This document shows, piece after piece, positions 1-7,794 of a DNA stretch of 64,000 nt. Under the pieces are notes generated by a model. It ran no database searches and was not told the origin of the DNA. It saw nothing but the letters and a program-made list of their open reading frames with translations. The position numbers and the translations under genes are program-made. The DNA is from CBDBEU01 sp965204565 (lineage in GTDB: Bacteria > Pseudomonadota > Alphaproteobacteria > Rhizobiales > TMED25). How positions within the stretch are numbered: the first letter of the stretch is position 1; each line of letters starts with the position of its first letter. The stretch spans positions 1-64,000 of the forward strand of contig CBDBEU010000004.1 in the NCBI GenBank assembly GCA_965204565.1, written 5' to 3'.

Positions 1-1
1 G

Positions 2-238
2 TGCTCGAAAGCGGCCGATGCGGATTTCCTCGCCATGGCGCGGCCATTCATTCGCGAGCCCGATATTGCGCGCCGGATCACCGCCGGGCGGCGGGGAATG
101 GTTGATTGTGTGTCGTGCAATATCTGCCTGATGCATGATGGCACCGATCCACTCAGATGCTGGCGCAAGAAGCCCCGCGATCTGGCGTTCCACGTTTATT
201 GCAAATTGTGGCGTGATCGCCGCCGGCCATCAGTTTAG
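2..238 (+). CDS. NADH:flavin oxidoreductase family protein, C-terminal end (partial)
   Basis: This reading frame is open from the first bases of the window and ends at 238, so only about 78 C-terminal residues are visible. The stretch AMARPFIREPDIARRI followed by CVSCNIC is typical of the end of old-yellow-enzyme-type NADH:flavin oxidoreductases: the arginine of the RPFIREP segment lies near the flavin phosphate site in this family, and a Cys-rich tail follows. The start and the catalytic barrel lie outside the window. It is encoded on the same strand as the RidA-like gene 146 bases downstream and may belong to the same catabolic cluster. Substrate cannot be told from this fragment. Confidence 0.7.
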   Translation, partial: CSKAADADFLAMARPFIREPDIARRITAGRRGMVDCVSCNICLMHDGTDPLRCWRKKPRDLAFHVYCKLWRDRRRPSV

Positions 239-384
239 ACTCGCTTTTGACCGGGTGAGAGGGAACCTGCATCGCCTCCATGATGACATCGGATATTGGC
301 TGGCGTGGCATTTCACCCCGTTCTGTCCTAGGCTTGACCCATTCTCAAGCCGCAAAATTGGAACAGAATTGAAGGAGGTGAGAA

Positions 385-1626
385 ATGAAGATCGAAGGAG
401 TAACGTCTTCGGTGCCGCAGCCGCTTGCCAATTACACCGAGGCGTTCAAGGTTGGTCCCTGGGTATTCGCCGCCGGCCAGTTGCCGAGCGACTTCAAATC
501 GGGAGTGGCGCCGGAGGCGCGCAAGGGCGATGAGTTTCCCTATTACGGCTCCGACATCAAGCTTCAGACCCGCTATGTGCTGGAGAACCTGAAGACCACC
601 TTCAAGGCCGCCGGCTCATCACTCGACGATGTGGTCAAGGCCCAGGTGTTCCTGATGGACCTCGATGATTTCGCCGGGTTCGACGAGGTGTGGAAGGAGT
701 ATTTCAAAACCCCGCCGCCGCGCACCACCGTGGGCACCACCGGGCTTCTGGTGAAAGACACACTGATCGAGATCGATCTGATCGGCGTCCAGTCCGGAAC
801 CGGGCGCAAGGCCATCACCTCGTCGATCCCGCAGCCGCTTGCCAGTTACGCCGAGGCGTTCACGGTAGGTCCCTGGGTCTTCGCCGCTGGCCAGTTGCCG
901 AGCGACTTCAAATCGGGAGTGGCGCCGGAGGCGCGCAAGAGCGATGAGTTTCCCTATTACGGCTCCGACATCAAGCTTCAGACCCGCTATGTGCTGGAGA
1001 ACCTGAAGACCACCTTCAAGGCCGCCGGCTCATCACTCGACGATGTGGTCAAGGCCCAGATATTCCTGATGGACCTTGATGATTTCGCCGGGTTCGACGA
1101 GGTGTGGAAGGAGTATTTCAAAACCCCGCCGCCGCGCACCACCGTGGGCACCACCGGGCTTCTGGTGAAAGACACACTGATCGAGATCGACCTGATCGGC
1201 GTCAAGTCCGGAACCGAGCGCAAGGCCATCACCTCGTCGATCCCGCAGCCGCTTGCCAATTACACCGAGGCGTTTCAGGCCGCGGGGCTGGTGTTTGCCG
1301 CCGGACAGCTTGCCACCGACTGGAAGCACGGCGTGGCACCTGAAGCGCAGGTCAATCCGCTGTTCCCCTATTACGGCTCCGACATCAAGCTTCAGACCCG
1401 CTACATCCTTGAGAATCTGCAAACCACCTTCAAGGCCGCCGGATCGTCGCTCGATCACGTGATCAAGGCTCAGGTGTTCCTGATGGATCTCAATGATTTC
1501 AACGGTTTTGATGAAGTCTGGCGAGAATACTTCAAGACCCCACCGCCGCGCACCACGATCGGCACAACCGGACTTCTGGTTCCAGGCACGCTGGTCGAGA
1601 TCGACCTGATCGGAACGACCAGGGAC
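385..1626 (+). repeat. Three in-frame 414-bp tandem repeats
   Basis: Matching positions recur at exactly 414-base spacing (for example the start of the SSxPQPL segment at 403, 817 and 1231). Repeats one and two differ by only a few bases over most of their length, whereas the third has many silent and coding changes. This implies an old triplication followed by a recent copying of one unit. Confidence 0.9.
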
Positions 1627-1629
1627 TAG
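385..1629 (+). CDS. Triple-domain RidA/YjgF-family protein (three fused RidA domains)
   Basis: The 414-residue product is three RidA-family domains in a row, each exactly 138 residues (414 bases): residues 1-138, 139-276 and 277-414. RidA proteins normally act as homotrimers of a roughly 130-residue chain that hydrolyse reactive enamine/imine intermediates. Each unit keeps the substrate-carboxylate-binding arginine in PPPRTT (R113, R251, R389) and the following EIDLIG glutamate (E129, E267, E405). Units 1 and 2 are almost identical in DNA; unit 3 is diverged. A perfect Shine-Dalgarno, GGAGGTG, precedes ATG 385. No signal peptide is seen. It converges on the Rieske oxygenase gene and sits by an amine/amide importer, so a role in clearing imine intermediates of an N-compound pathway is likely (inference). 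RidA paralogues also include deaminases and hydrolases. Confidence 0.9.
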   Translation: MKIEGVTSSVPQPLANYTEAFKVGPWVFAAGQLPSDFKSGVAPEARKGDEFPYYGSDIKLQTRYVLENLKTTFKAAGSSLDDVVKAQVFLMDLDDFAGFDEVWKEYFKTPPPRTTVGTTGLLVKDTLIEIDLIGVQSGTGRKAITSSIPQPLASYAEAFTVGPWVFAAGQLPSDFKSGVAPEARKSDEFPYYGSDIKLQTRYVLENLKTTFKAAGSSLDDVVKAQIFLMDLDDFAGFDEVWKEYFKTPPPRTTVGTTGLLVKDTLIEIDLIGVKSGTERKAITSSIPQPLANYTEAFQAAGLVFAAGQLATDWKHGVAPEAQVNPLFPYYGSDIKLQTRYILENLQTTFKAAGSSLDHVIKAQVFLMDLNDFNGFDEVWREYFKTPPPRTTIGTTGLLVPGTLVEIDLIGTTRD

Positions 1630-1657
1630 GCTGCAAGCACCTGGCAGCAAACCAGGA

Positions 1658-1685
1658 CGCGTGAGCCCGGTTCCGGGCTCACGCG
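1658..1685. terminator. Bidirectional hairpin between convergent genes
   Basis: A perfect 13-bp inverted repeat (CGCGTGAGCCCGG at 1658-1670 and its complement at 1673-1685) lies between the RidA-like gene and the convergent Rieske gene. It overlaps the last codons and stop codon of the latter. There is no clear T-tract, so it could be a terminator for either gene or an mRNA 3'-end stabiliser. Confidence 0.5.
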
Positions 1686-2713
1686 CCGGCTTCCATCGCG
1701 CGTACCAGTTGCGAACGCTCAACGCCCGACAATAGCTTGCGGTAAGCGATCGAGGCAGCATCGGGCACGCGCAAATGCAGCTCGTCGCGAATATGCGGCG
1801 GGATTTCCTCCGGCCTTTGTGTTTCGACCACACGCCGGTCCTGTTCCATGATTTCATCGAAGCCGGCGCCGATTTGCGCATCGGTCCTGTCCAGAGAATG
1901 ATTGCGGGCGATGAAGCAGAACAGGCGCGTGCGCTTGGCATCGATCGGTGTGGCGATGAAGCTGAGAATGGTGGCATCGCCCGGTTTGGAGTCGCCGCTT
2001 TCCGACCAGGTGCCGCCTTCAACGCCCTTGCCGTGCGCTTCGGCGATCATGCCTTCCGGCGTCACGGTTTTCTTGTCGTGGATCATGAAAGGAAAGCACA
2101 GCGTGTATTTCCTGAGCCGCGCGCCGTCGTCATAAGTGTATTCAAGCCCGGTGTCGGTGTAGCTGACGTCGTGATCCTTGATCACCGGGCCGTCGGCCAG
2201 TTCGGTAAAACCCTTGTGGACGAAGTTGAAATGCGAAAAGTCCATGGCGTTTTCAATCGCACGGCCCGCTGACGTATTCCAGGAATAGCTGCCGGCCATG
2301 AATACGCGAAAGTCCGGATTGTTCCAGGCATCATCCGCCCAGGTCGGGAATTCCTGTACCGGTTCAGCCATCGCCACCCATACCAGGCCATACTCCTCGC
2401 GCACCTTGAAAGTGATGGCGCAGGCCTTTTTCGGAATGGTGGCGCCTTTCTGCAGCGCCGGGATGTGAACACACGCGCCGGTGCGGTCGTACTGCCAGCC
2501 ATGATAGGGGCAGGTCAGCCGGCCGTTCTCGACCCGGCCGCCCGAAAGCTCCGCTCCACGGTGGATGCACAGATCCTTGAAGGCAACGGCCCCCTCGTCG
2601 TCGCGAAAGGCAACAACGCGTTCGCCTAGAATAATGAACTGTTGTGGCTCCTGGGTGATTTCATCAATCGTCGCAATCGGATGCCAATGCTGCTCAAGCG
2701 AAACCCTGCCCAT
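1679..2713 (-). CDS. Rieske [2Fe-2S] non-heme iron oxygenase, alpha-subunit type
   Basis: Aromatic-ring or N/O-demethylating oxygenase of the phthalate/vanillate-O-demethylase class. With the start at 2713 (GGAGG five bases upstream; longer starts at 2725 and 2770 have no such site) it is 344 residues. The Rieske cluster ligands are C49-x-H51 and C68-x2-H71. The mononuclear iron site is the ENxxDxxHxxxxH motif, with D158, H161 and H166. Such oxygenases need a separate reductase, and none is encoded nearby unless the partial flavin oxidoreductase at the window edge plays that part. It is divergent from the importer genes, sharing the 2714-2929 intergenic region. The substrate is unknown. Confidence 0.88.
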   Translation of the reverse strand: MGRVSLEQHWHPIATIDEITQEPQQFIILGERVVAFRDDEGAVAFKDLCIHRGAELSGGRVENGRLTCPYHGWQYDRTGACVHIPALQKGATIPKKACAITFKVREEYGLVWVAMAEPVQEFPTWADDAWNNPDFRVFMAGSYSWNTSAGRAIENAMDFSHFNFVHKGFTELADGPVIKDHDVSYTDTGLEYTYDDGARLRKYTLCFPFMIHDKKTVTPEGMIAEAHGKGVEGGTWSESGDSKPGDATILSFIATPIDAKRTRLFCFIARNHSLDRTDAQIGAGFDEIMEQDRRVVETQRPEEIPPHIRDELHLRVPDAASIAYRKLLSGVERSQLVRAMEAGA

Positions 2714-2829
2714 TTGCGCCTCCATCGCAGGCAATGCCGCATCGGCCACCTTGTGGGGTCTTCTGAGCACGCCGCTAAAAAGATATCATGATTTGCCGTC
2801 CATTGGAATTGACGCCGGCGGTGCCCGGT

Positions 2830-2858
2830 TTGACAGGATTTGGGCTGGCCAATAGTCT
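2830..2858 (+). promoter_or_regulatory. Putative sigma70 promoter for the liv-type importer operon
   Basis: A consensus -35 box TTGACA (2830-2835) is followed after exactly 17 bases by TAGTCT (2853-2858). It lies in the divergent intergenic region 72 bases before the first permease start. Prediction only. Confidence 0.4.
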
Positions 2859-2929
2859 GAAATCTGAAATCAAAAGGCTGGCGGAGTTCACATCCGCGCC
2901 ATCAAGGTCGGTCGCGCGGAGGGACGTAG

Positions 2930-3802
2930 ATGGAGATTATCATCTTTGGCGTCATATCCGGGTGCATCATTCTTTTTGGTGCAGTCGGGTTTTCAATGAC
3001 ACTCAAGGCCGAAGGTTTCATCAACGTTGCCCACGGCCAGATGTTGCTCCTGGGCGCGTATCTGGCGCTGTTCTTTTCCAGTCAGGGTGTCGGTCTGTTG
3101 ATCGCCACGCCATTGGTCATGCTGTGTTGCGGTTTCATCGGCGTGCTGATCTTCCGGTTGCTCTATCAGCCGATCAAAAGCCGCGGAATACTGGTTCTTC
3201 TGTTCACCTCGGTCGGCGTTGCCTATGCGATCAATGGCATTGTCGGCGCCGCTTTCGGCAAGCGGGTGCAGGCCTACGACCTGCCGCCGGTTCGGGCGAT
3301 GAAGTTCGATGGCGTGCCGTTGATGACCAAATACGAGCTGATGATCATCATCTTTGCTTTGGTGGCCTCGATCGGCGTTCACCTGTTTCTGACATCGACC
3401 TGGGTCGGCAAATCGATCCGCGCGGTTGCCGACAATTACGATCTTGCGCGCGTGCGCGGCTTCGATCCCAGGCGCTCATCCGATTATGTGTGGTTCATCG
3501 CTTCGGCGCTTGCAGGTGTCGCCGGGGTGTTCTCGGGCATTCTGGGCTCGCTGCACCTCACCATGGGATGGCAACAGATCATCATCATTCTGGCGGCCAC
3601 CGTCCTTGGCGGGCTTGGCAGTATTTACGGCGTCATGCTGGCATCGATGGTGCTTGGCATCGGCATGGAGATCGGCATCACCGTGTTGCCCGCCAATTAT
3701 CGCAGCGCGGTGGCATTCCTGATCATCATTCTTGTTCTGTTTTTACGGCCTGAAGGCCTGCAGAGCCTTTGGAACCCGCAACGCGCGGGCGGCGACAGGT
3801 AG
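2930..3802 (+). CDS. livH: Branched-chain amino acid/amide ABC transporter permease, LivH type
   Basis: Integral inner-membrane permease of 290 residues in the LivH family (COG0559 type), with about eight hydrophobic segments. The N-terminal part carries the EGFINVAHGQML segment typical of LivH, where the family has an LNFAHGxxxMxGA motif. GGAGGG precedes ATG 2930. It is the first gene of a five-gene operon; the LivM-type permease follows after nine bases. In this family the two permeases form a heterodimer through which substrate from the periplasmic binding protein passes. Specificity of such systems ranges from branched-chain amino acids to urea, amides and aromatic acids, so livH describes the family, not proven substrate. 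Confidence 0.9.
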   Translation: MEIIIFGVISGCIILFGAVGFSMTLKAEGFINVAHGQMLLLGAYLALFFSSQGVGLLIATPLVMLCCGFIGVLIFRLLYQPIKSRGILVLLFTSVGVAYAINGIVGAAFGKRVQAYDLPPVRAMKFDGVPLMTKYELMIIIFALVASIGVHLFLTSTWVGKSIRAVADNYDLARVRGFDPRRSSDYVWFIASALAGVAGVFSGILGSLHLTMGWQQIIIILAATVLGGLGSIYGVMLASMVLGIGMEIGITVLPANYRSAVAFLIIILVLFLRPEGLQSLWNPQRAGGDR

Positions 3803-3811
3803 GGGGCGGCG

Positions 3812-4759
3812 ATGGAAGGTCTTGCGCTGTTCATGGTGAGCCTGCTCAGCATTGGTGCGATCTACGCGATCCTTTGCCTGGCGCTTAATCTGGAAGCCGG
3901 CGTCGACGGGCTTTGGGATCTTGGCATCGTCTCCTTCTTCGGCGTTGGCGCCTATAGCTACACGCTCATTACGGCGGTGCCGGCCGAGGGCCATCAGCAT
4001 TATGTGCTGGGTCTGGAGTTGCCGATCTGGATTGGCGTTATCGGTGCGGGTTTGGCCGGAGGCATCGTGGCGCTGCTCATCGGTTCGCCCTCCTTGCGCC
4101 TGAAGCAGGAATATTTCCTGATCACCACGCTGGCTTTCGCCGAGGTGATCCGGCAGATCTATGCCAATGAGCTGTGGCTGACCAACGGCGTTGCCGGCAT
4201 TTTCGGGCTGACGCCGCCATTCCGCGAAATGTTCGAACCGGAAACGCAGGCGGTGGTACGGCTGGGGCTGATCATGTTCGCCCTGTTCATCGCCTATTGG
4301 GTGGTGCAATCGCTGACGGTGTCGCCGTTTGGCCGTGGCCTCAAGGCGTTGCGGGAGAACGAGGCGCTGGCCAAGACGGCGGGTATCAATCCGTTCTCGT
4401 TTCACATTCGCGCGTTTGTCGCTTGCGGCGTGATGACTGGAACCGCAGGTTCATTTTACGTCTGGTACAACACCATCGTCATTCCGGGCCAGTTTGTCGC
4501 CGACGTTACATTCTTTGTCTGGACCGCGATCATCATTGGCGGCATCGGCAATAACCGGGGCGCCATGATTGGCGGCTTCCTGTTCATTTTTCTATATGAT
4601 GTGCTACGCTTTATCCCGGTGCCGAGCGAATATGCCGAAGTCATTGCCTCGGTGCGTACCGGCCTGGTCGGGGTGGTGCTGATCATGGTGCTTCGGTTCC
4701 GTCCGAATGGTCTGTTCCAAGAGCGCCCGCAACGCCTGCGCGTGCGCGGCGGGGATTGA
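3812..4759 (+). CDS. livM: Branched-chain amino acid/amide ABC transporter permease, LivM type
   Basis: A 315-residue multi-spanning permease of the LivM family, partner of the LivH-type protein encoded nine bases upstream. Family features visible are the N-terminal LCLALNLEAG segment, SLRLKQEYFLITTLAFAEVI, where the LivM family has GLxTLRLRGxYFAIxTLAFAE, and GRGLKALRENEALAKTAGI, which corresponds to the conserved cytoplasmic coupling loop contacting the ATPases. A G-rich stretch (GGGGGCGG) lies just before ATG 3812. It is followed after six bases by the ATPase gene, consistent with cotranscription. Confidence 0.9.
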   Translation: MEGLALFMVSLLSIGAIYAILCLALNLEAGVDGLWDLGIVSFFGVGAYSYTLITAVPAEGHQHYVLGLELPIWIGVIGAGLAGGIVALLIGSPSLRLKQEYFLITTLAFAEVIRQIYANELWLTNGVAGIFGLTPPFREMFEPETQAVVRLGLIMFALFIAYWVVQSLTVSPFGRGLKALRENEALAKTAGINPFSFHIRAFVACGVMTGTAGSFYVWYNTIVIPGQFVADVTFFVWTAIIIGGIGNNRGAMIGGFLFIFLYDVLRFIPVPSEYAEVIASVRTGLVGVVLIMVLRFRPNGLFQERPQRLRVRGGD

Positions 4760-4765
4760 CCGGCG

Positions 4766-5629
4766 ATGCTGGAAGTCCGCGACATACAGAAAAACTTCGG
4801 CGGCGTACGCGCCGTTGGCGGTGTTTCGCTCAGCGTCGATGCCGGCAAGATTATCGGCGTCATCGGGCCCAATGGCGCCGGCAAGACCACATTGTTCAAT
4901 GTGGTGAGCGGTTTCCTGTCGGCCGATGGCGGCAGCGCCATATTCGAGGGCTCCGACATTATTGGCCTGCGTCCGCATGAGGTGGCGCGCCGCGGTGTTC
5001 TTCGCACCTTCCAGACACCCACCGGTTTTCCGCGCATGACGGTGCTGGAAAACATGCTGGTATTCCTGAAGGACAAGCAAACCAGCATCACCCATGCACT
5101 GGGGTCACGCCGTATTGCCGGTACGATTTCAGGCGATGAATCAGATCGCGCCCAGCAAGTGCTTGAGTTGTTCGGTTTGGCGCAAAAGCGGGATCTGTGG
5201 GTTCAGAAACTTGGCGCGCCGGAACTCAAGATGCTGGAATTCGCGCGCACGGTGATGGCCTCGCCGAAGATCCTGCTGCTCGACGAGCCGGCAGCCGGGG
5301 TCAATGTCGCGCTCCTGGATAATCTGGTTGACACCATTTTCCGCCTGCGGGACGATAGTGTGACCTTCCTGATCGTCGATCATAATCTGAGCTTTATCTG
5401 CCGCGTCTGCGATTACATCTATGCCATGGCCGATGGTGAAGTCATTTCCCAGGGCGGGCCGGATGATGTCGTGAATGATCAGGCGGTCATTGAATGCTAT
5501 ATTGGCGCTGGTGTGGGCGCAGTACTGAGTGCCGGCGACACGAACTCTGCGCCCGAGTCAACTGAAACGCGCCGGCGCACGAACAAAAGCGCAAAATCCA
5601 AGAGCAGTCACAAGACGCCAGAACAATAA
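4766..5629 (+). CDS. livG: ABC transporter ATPase, LivG type, with an atypical signature motif
   Basis: Cytoplasmic ATPase of the importer, 287 residues. Walker A GPNGAGKTT lies at about residues 33-41 and Walker B is ILLLDEPAAGVN. The C-terminal ECYIGAG segment is typical of LivG. The ABC signature expected before Walker B (LSGGQ-like, usually LSYGQQ in LivG) reads LGAPELKMLEFAR, so the canonical Ser-Gly-Gly is missing. The last 35 or so residues form a basic, Ser/Thr-rich tail beyond the usual family end. It is in operon with both permeases upstream and the binding protein downstream, and presumably forms a heterodimer with the LivF-type ATPase. Confidence 0.88.
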   Translation: MLEVRDIQKNFGGVRAVGGVSLSVDAGKIIGVIGPNGAGKTTLFNVVSGFLSADGGSAIFEGSDIIGLRPHEVARRGVLRTFQTPTGFPRMTVLENMLVFLKDKQTSITHALGSRRIAGTISGDESDRAQQVLELFGLAQKRDLWVQKLGAPELKMLEFARTVMASPKILLLDEPAAGVNVALLDNLVDTIFRLRDDSVTFLIVDHNLSFICRVCDYIYAMADGEVISQGGPDDVVNDQAVIECYIGAGVGAVLSAGDTNSAPESTETRRRTNKSAKSKSSHKTPEQ

Positions 5630-5679
5630 TTGCGCAACGGTCGCTGGATTTGGTGATTCAAAATGGAGTGAGACGTCAA

Positions 5680-6936
5680 ATGGCACACAAAACAACTCAA
5701 AGAATTGGGAGATGGGCTCTATCGGCTGCCGTTGCCGGGGCGCTGAGCCTTGGACCTGGACAGCCGGCAGCCCAGGCCGATGAAGTCAAGCTTGGCTTCA
5801 TGCTCGGTTTCACCGGTGATTACGCACCCTGGTCCCCGGCTCTCAACAACGCCGCCATCGTTGCGATCGAAGAGATCAACGCCAATGGCGGTATTCTGGG
5901 CAATGAAGTCTCGATGATCGTCTCGGACAATGAGAGTAAGGTTGAAGGCGGCATTGCCGCAGCACGCAAGCTCGTCAATGTCGACAAAGTGCCGGTGATC
6001 ATCGGGCCTGAGTCCGACATCATCGTCGCCCTGCAGGACATGGCCAGGAACAACGAGGTTCCGGTCGTGACCTCATCGGCGGGAACCGATGCGATCGACA
6101 AGGCCGGAGGCACCGGCAAGTTTATCTGGCGGGTCAACGCGTCCGACTCCTTCCTCGGCGTTGCCGCGGCCAAGGTGCTGATCGATGAGCTTGGCCAGAA
6201 AGAAATCGCCATCATGGTCGAGAACCTTGAAGGCACGCAGAGCGCGGCAGCTTCGCTGAAGCGCAATTTCGAGCGGTTCGGCGGCAAGGTGACCAAGGAA
6301 ATCGTGCTGACGCCCGGACAGGCGACCTATTTGAGCGAATTGAGCGATCTTGCCGATTCAAACCCGAAGCTGGTGTTCCTGGCCGCCGCTCAGGTGACCG
6401 GGGTGAACGTGATGAAGCAGGCCTACCAGCGCGGTTATGAGTGGCCGTGGTGGGTTGCCCAGGAGTTGCAGCAGCAGGACTTCGTCAATGCCGCGGGCGT
6501 TGATGTGGTCAAGGGCGTGACCAGTTGGACGCCGGGCCAGATGGACGACGATCCGGCCTGGCAGCGCTTTTCCAACATCTTTAAGGACAAGTGGGGCGAG
6601 GCGGCGCAGTCGGGTTTCTATCAGGCCGAAACCTATGATGCGTTCATGGTCACCGCACTGGCGATGATCAAGGGCGGCGCGGCAACGGGCGCCGCGGTCG
6701 ATGCCAATCTGGCAGCAGTTGCCGCACCTCCGGGCGAGCGCGTCACCACCTTTGCCGACGCCGTCAAACTGATCCAAGAGGGCAAAGAGATCAATTATGA
6801 CGGCCCCTCCGGCACCATCGACTTCAACGAGTGGGGCAATGTCGGCATTCCGGCTGTGCGCCTGATGCAGGTCGATGCTTCCGGTCAGTGGATCACCAGG
6901 CAGGTGATCGATGCACGCTCGTTCCCGGCCAGCTAA
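5680..6936 (+). CDS. Periplasmic substrate-binding protein of Liv-type ABC importer
   Basis: A 418-residue type-I periplasmic binding protein (Peripla_BP_6 family). An N-terminal signal peptide has a basic start, a hydrophobic core and a likely cleavage after AAQA, before DEVKLGFMLGFTGDYA, the beginning of the mature fold. ATG 5680 is preferred over GTG 5650 because GGAGTGAG stands upstream and the signal peptide begins there. The segments ARKLVNVDKVPVIIGPESD and SSAGTD match the ligand-binding cleft region of Liv/amide-binding proteins. The ligand is not predictable; relatives bind amino acids, urea, amides or aromatic acids. It sits between the two ATPase genes. Confidence 0.87.
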   Translation: MAHKTTQRIGRWALSAAVAGALSLGPGQPAAQADEVKLGFMLGFTGDYAPWSPALNNAAIVAIEEINANGGILGNEVSMIVSDNESKVEGGIAAARKLVNVDKVPVIIGPESDIIVALQDMARNNEVPVVTSSAGTDAIDKAGGTGKFIWRVNASDSFLGVAAAKVLIDELGQKEIAIMVENLEGTQSAAASLKRNFERFGGKVTKEIVLTPGQATYLSELSDLADSNPKLVFLAAAQVTGVNVMKQAYQRGYEWPWWVAQELQQQDFVNAAGVDVVKGVTSWTPGQMDDDPAWQRFSNIFKDKWGEAAQSGFYQAETYDAFMVTALAMIKGGAATGAAVDANLAAVAAPPGERVTTFADAVKLIQEGKEINYDGPSGTIDFNEWGNVGIPAVRLMQVDASGQWITRQVIDARSFPAS

Positions 6937-6969
6937 GCCGGAGAGCAGGCAGCAGCAGCGCAAGAAATG

Positions 6970-6996
6970 GATGCGGGCCGGTTGCCGGTCCGCATC
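6970..6996 (+). other. Intergenic hairpin downstream of the binding-protein gene
   Basis: GATGCGGGCCGG (6970-6981) and CCGGTCCGCATC (6985-6996) form a 12-bp stem with one G-T wobble and a three-base loop, with no following T-run. Such hairpins after binding-protein genes often protect the upstream transcript and reduce downstream expression. That role is inferred here. Confidence 0.45.
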
Positions 6997-7044
6997 TCAT
7001 CATCGCGTGGTGCGGCGCTGATCTTGAGATAACGGAAGAATGTC

Positions 7045-7773
7045 ATGGCCGACCAGCAGGCAGACAATCTGCTCACCATTTCAGGGCTTGTCTCGGGCTA
7101 TGGCAAATTGCCGGTGCTGCAGGATGTCTCGCTTTCGGTCGCCGCCGGATCGCTGACCGCAATTATTGGCCCGAACGGTGCGGGCAAGACGACCCTGGTC
7201 AAATCGGTGGTGAATATTGTCGATTTGATGGGCGGTGAGATCCACTTTCGCGATGAGGTCATCAGCCGGTTGCCGACCCACCGCATTGTTGAACTGGGCA
7301 TCGGCTTCGTTCCCCAGACTGCCGCGACATTTTCCACCCTGTCGGTGCAGGAAAATCTGGAAATGGGGTGCAGGTTCGTGCCGCCGGGCAATCGCGCGCG
7401 CGAGATCGAACGGGTCTACACTCGCTTTCCCCGTCTTTCGGAACGCAAGCGCCAGCGGGCGCGTACGCTGTCGGGCGGTGAACGGCAAATGCTGGCGATC
7501 GGCAGTGCGCTGCTCGCAAACCCCGAACTCCTGATCCTTGATGAACCGGTCACAGGCCTGTCGCCTCAGCTTACCGACGAGGTTGTGGCCGGGATTACAG
7601 AAATCAACCAGCAAGGCACCACGGTGCTTTGGGTGGTTGAAGAAAATCCGCTGCAGGTTCTGAGCGCTGCGGACTGGGTCTATGTCATGGAAAGCGGACG
7701 GGTGAAAAACAGCACCAATGCGGAAGAGCTGCTTGCGGCTCCCGATTTCCGCCAAATCTTTCTTGGTGTTTGA
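7045..7773 (+). CDS. livF: ABC transporter ATPase, LivF type
   Basis: A 242-residue ATPase of the LivF family, second nucleotide-binding subunit of the importer. Walker A is GPNGAGKTT (about residues 37-45), the ABC signature LSGGERQML is canonical, and Walker B is LLILDEPVTGLSP. GGAAGAA precedes ATG 7045. It is separated from the binding-protein gene by 108 bases containing a hairpin, but is in the same orientation and completes the usual five-component set. With LivG it would form two composite ATP sites; only the site using this protein's signature motif is fully canonical. Confidence 0.9.
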   Translation: MADQQADNLLTISGLVSGYGKLPVLQDVSLSVAAGSLTAIIGPNGAGKTTLVKSVVNIVDLMGGEIHFRDEVISRLPTHRIVELGIGFVPQTAATFSTLSVQENLEMGCRFVPPGNRAREIERVYTRFPRLSERKRQRARTLSGGERQMLAIGSALLANPELLILDEPVTGLSPQLTDEVVAGITEINQQGTTVLWVVEENPLQVLSAADWVYVMESGRVKNSTNAEELLAAPDFRQIFLGV

Positions 7774-7794
7774 GCCGGCTTTGGGCGGCGTTTC

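Noticed and set aside
1033..2022. Long minus-strand open frame (329 codons) across the RidA-like gene and the end of the Rieske gene
   Set aside because: It is antisense to well-supported coding sequence of the RidA repeats, has no family sense, and shows the Arg/Gly-rich composition of a GC-rich shadow frame.
2788..3753. Plus-strand 321-codon frame overlapping livH
   Set aside because: The livH frame has clear permease motifs and a good ribosome-binding site; the other frame is low-quality, His/Arg-rich sequence.
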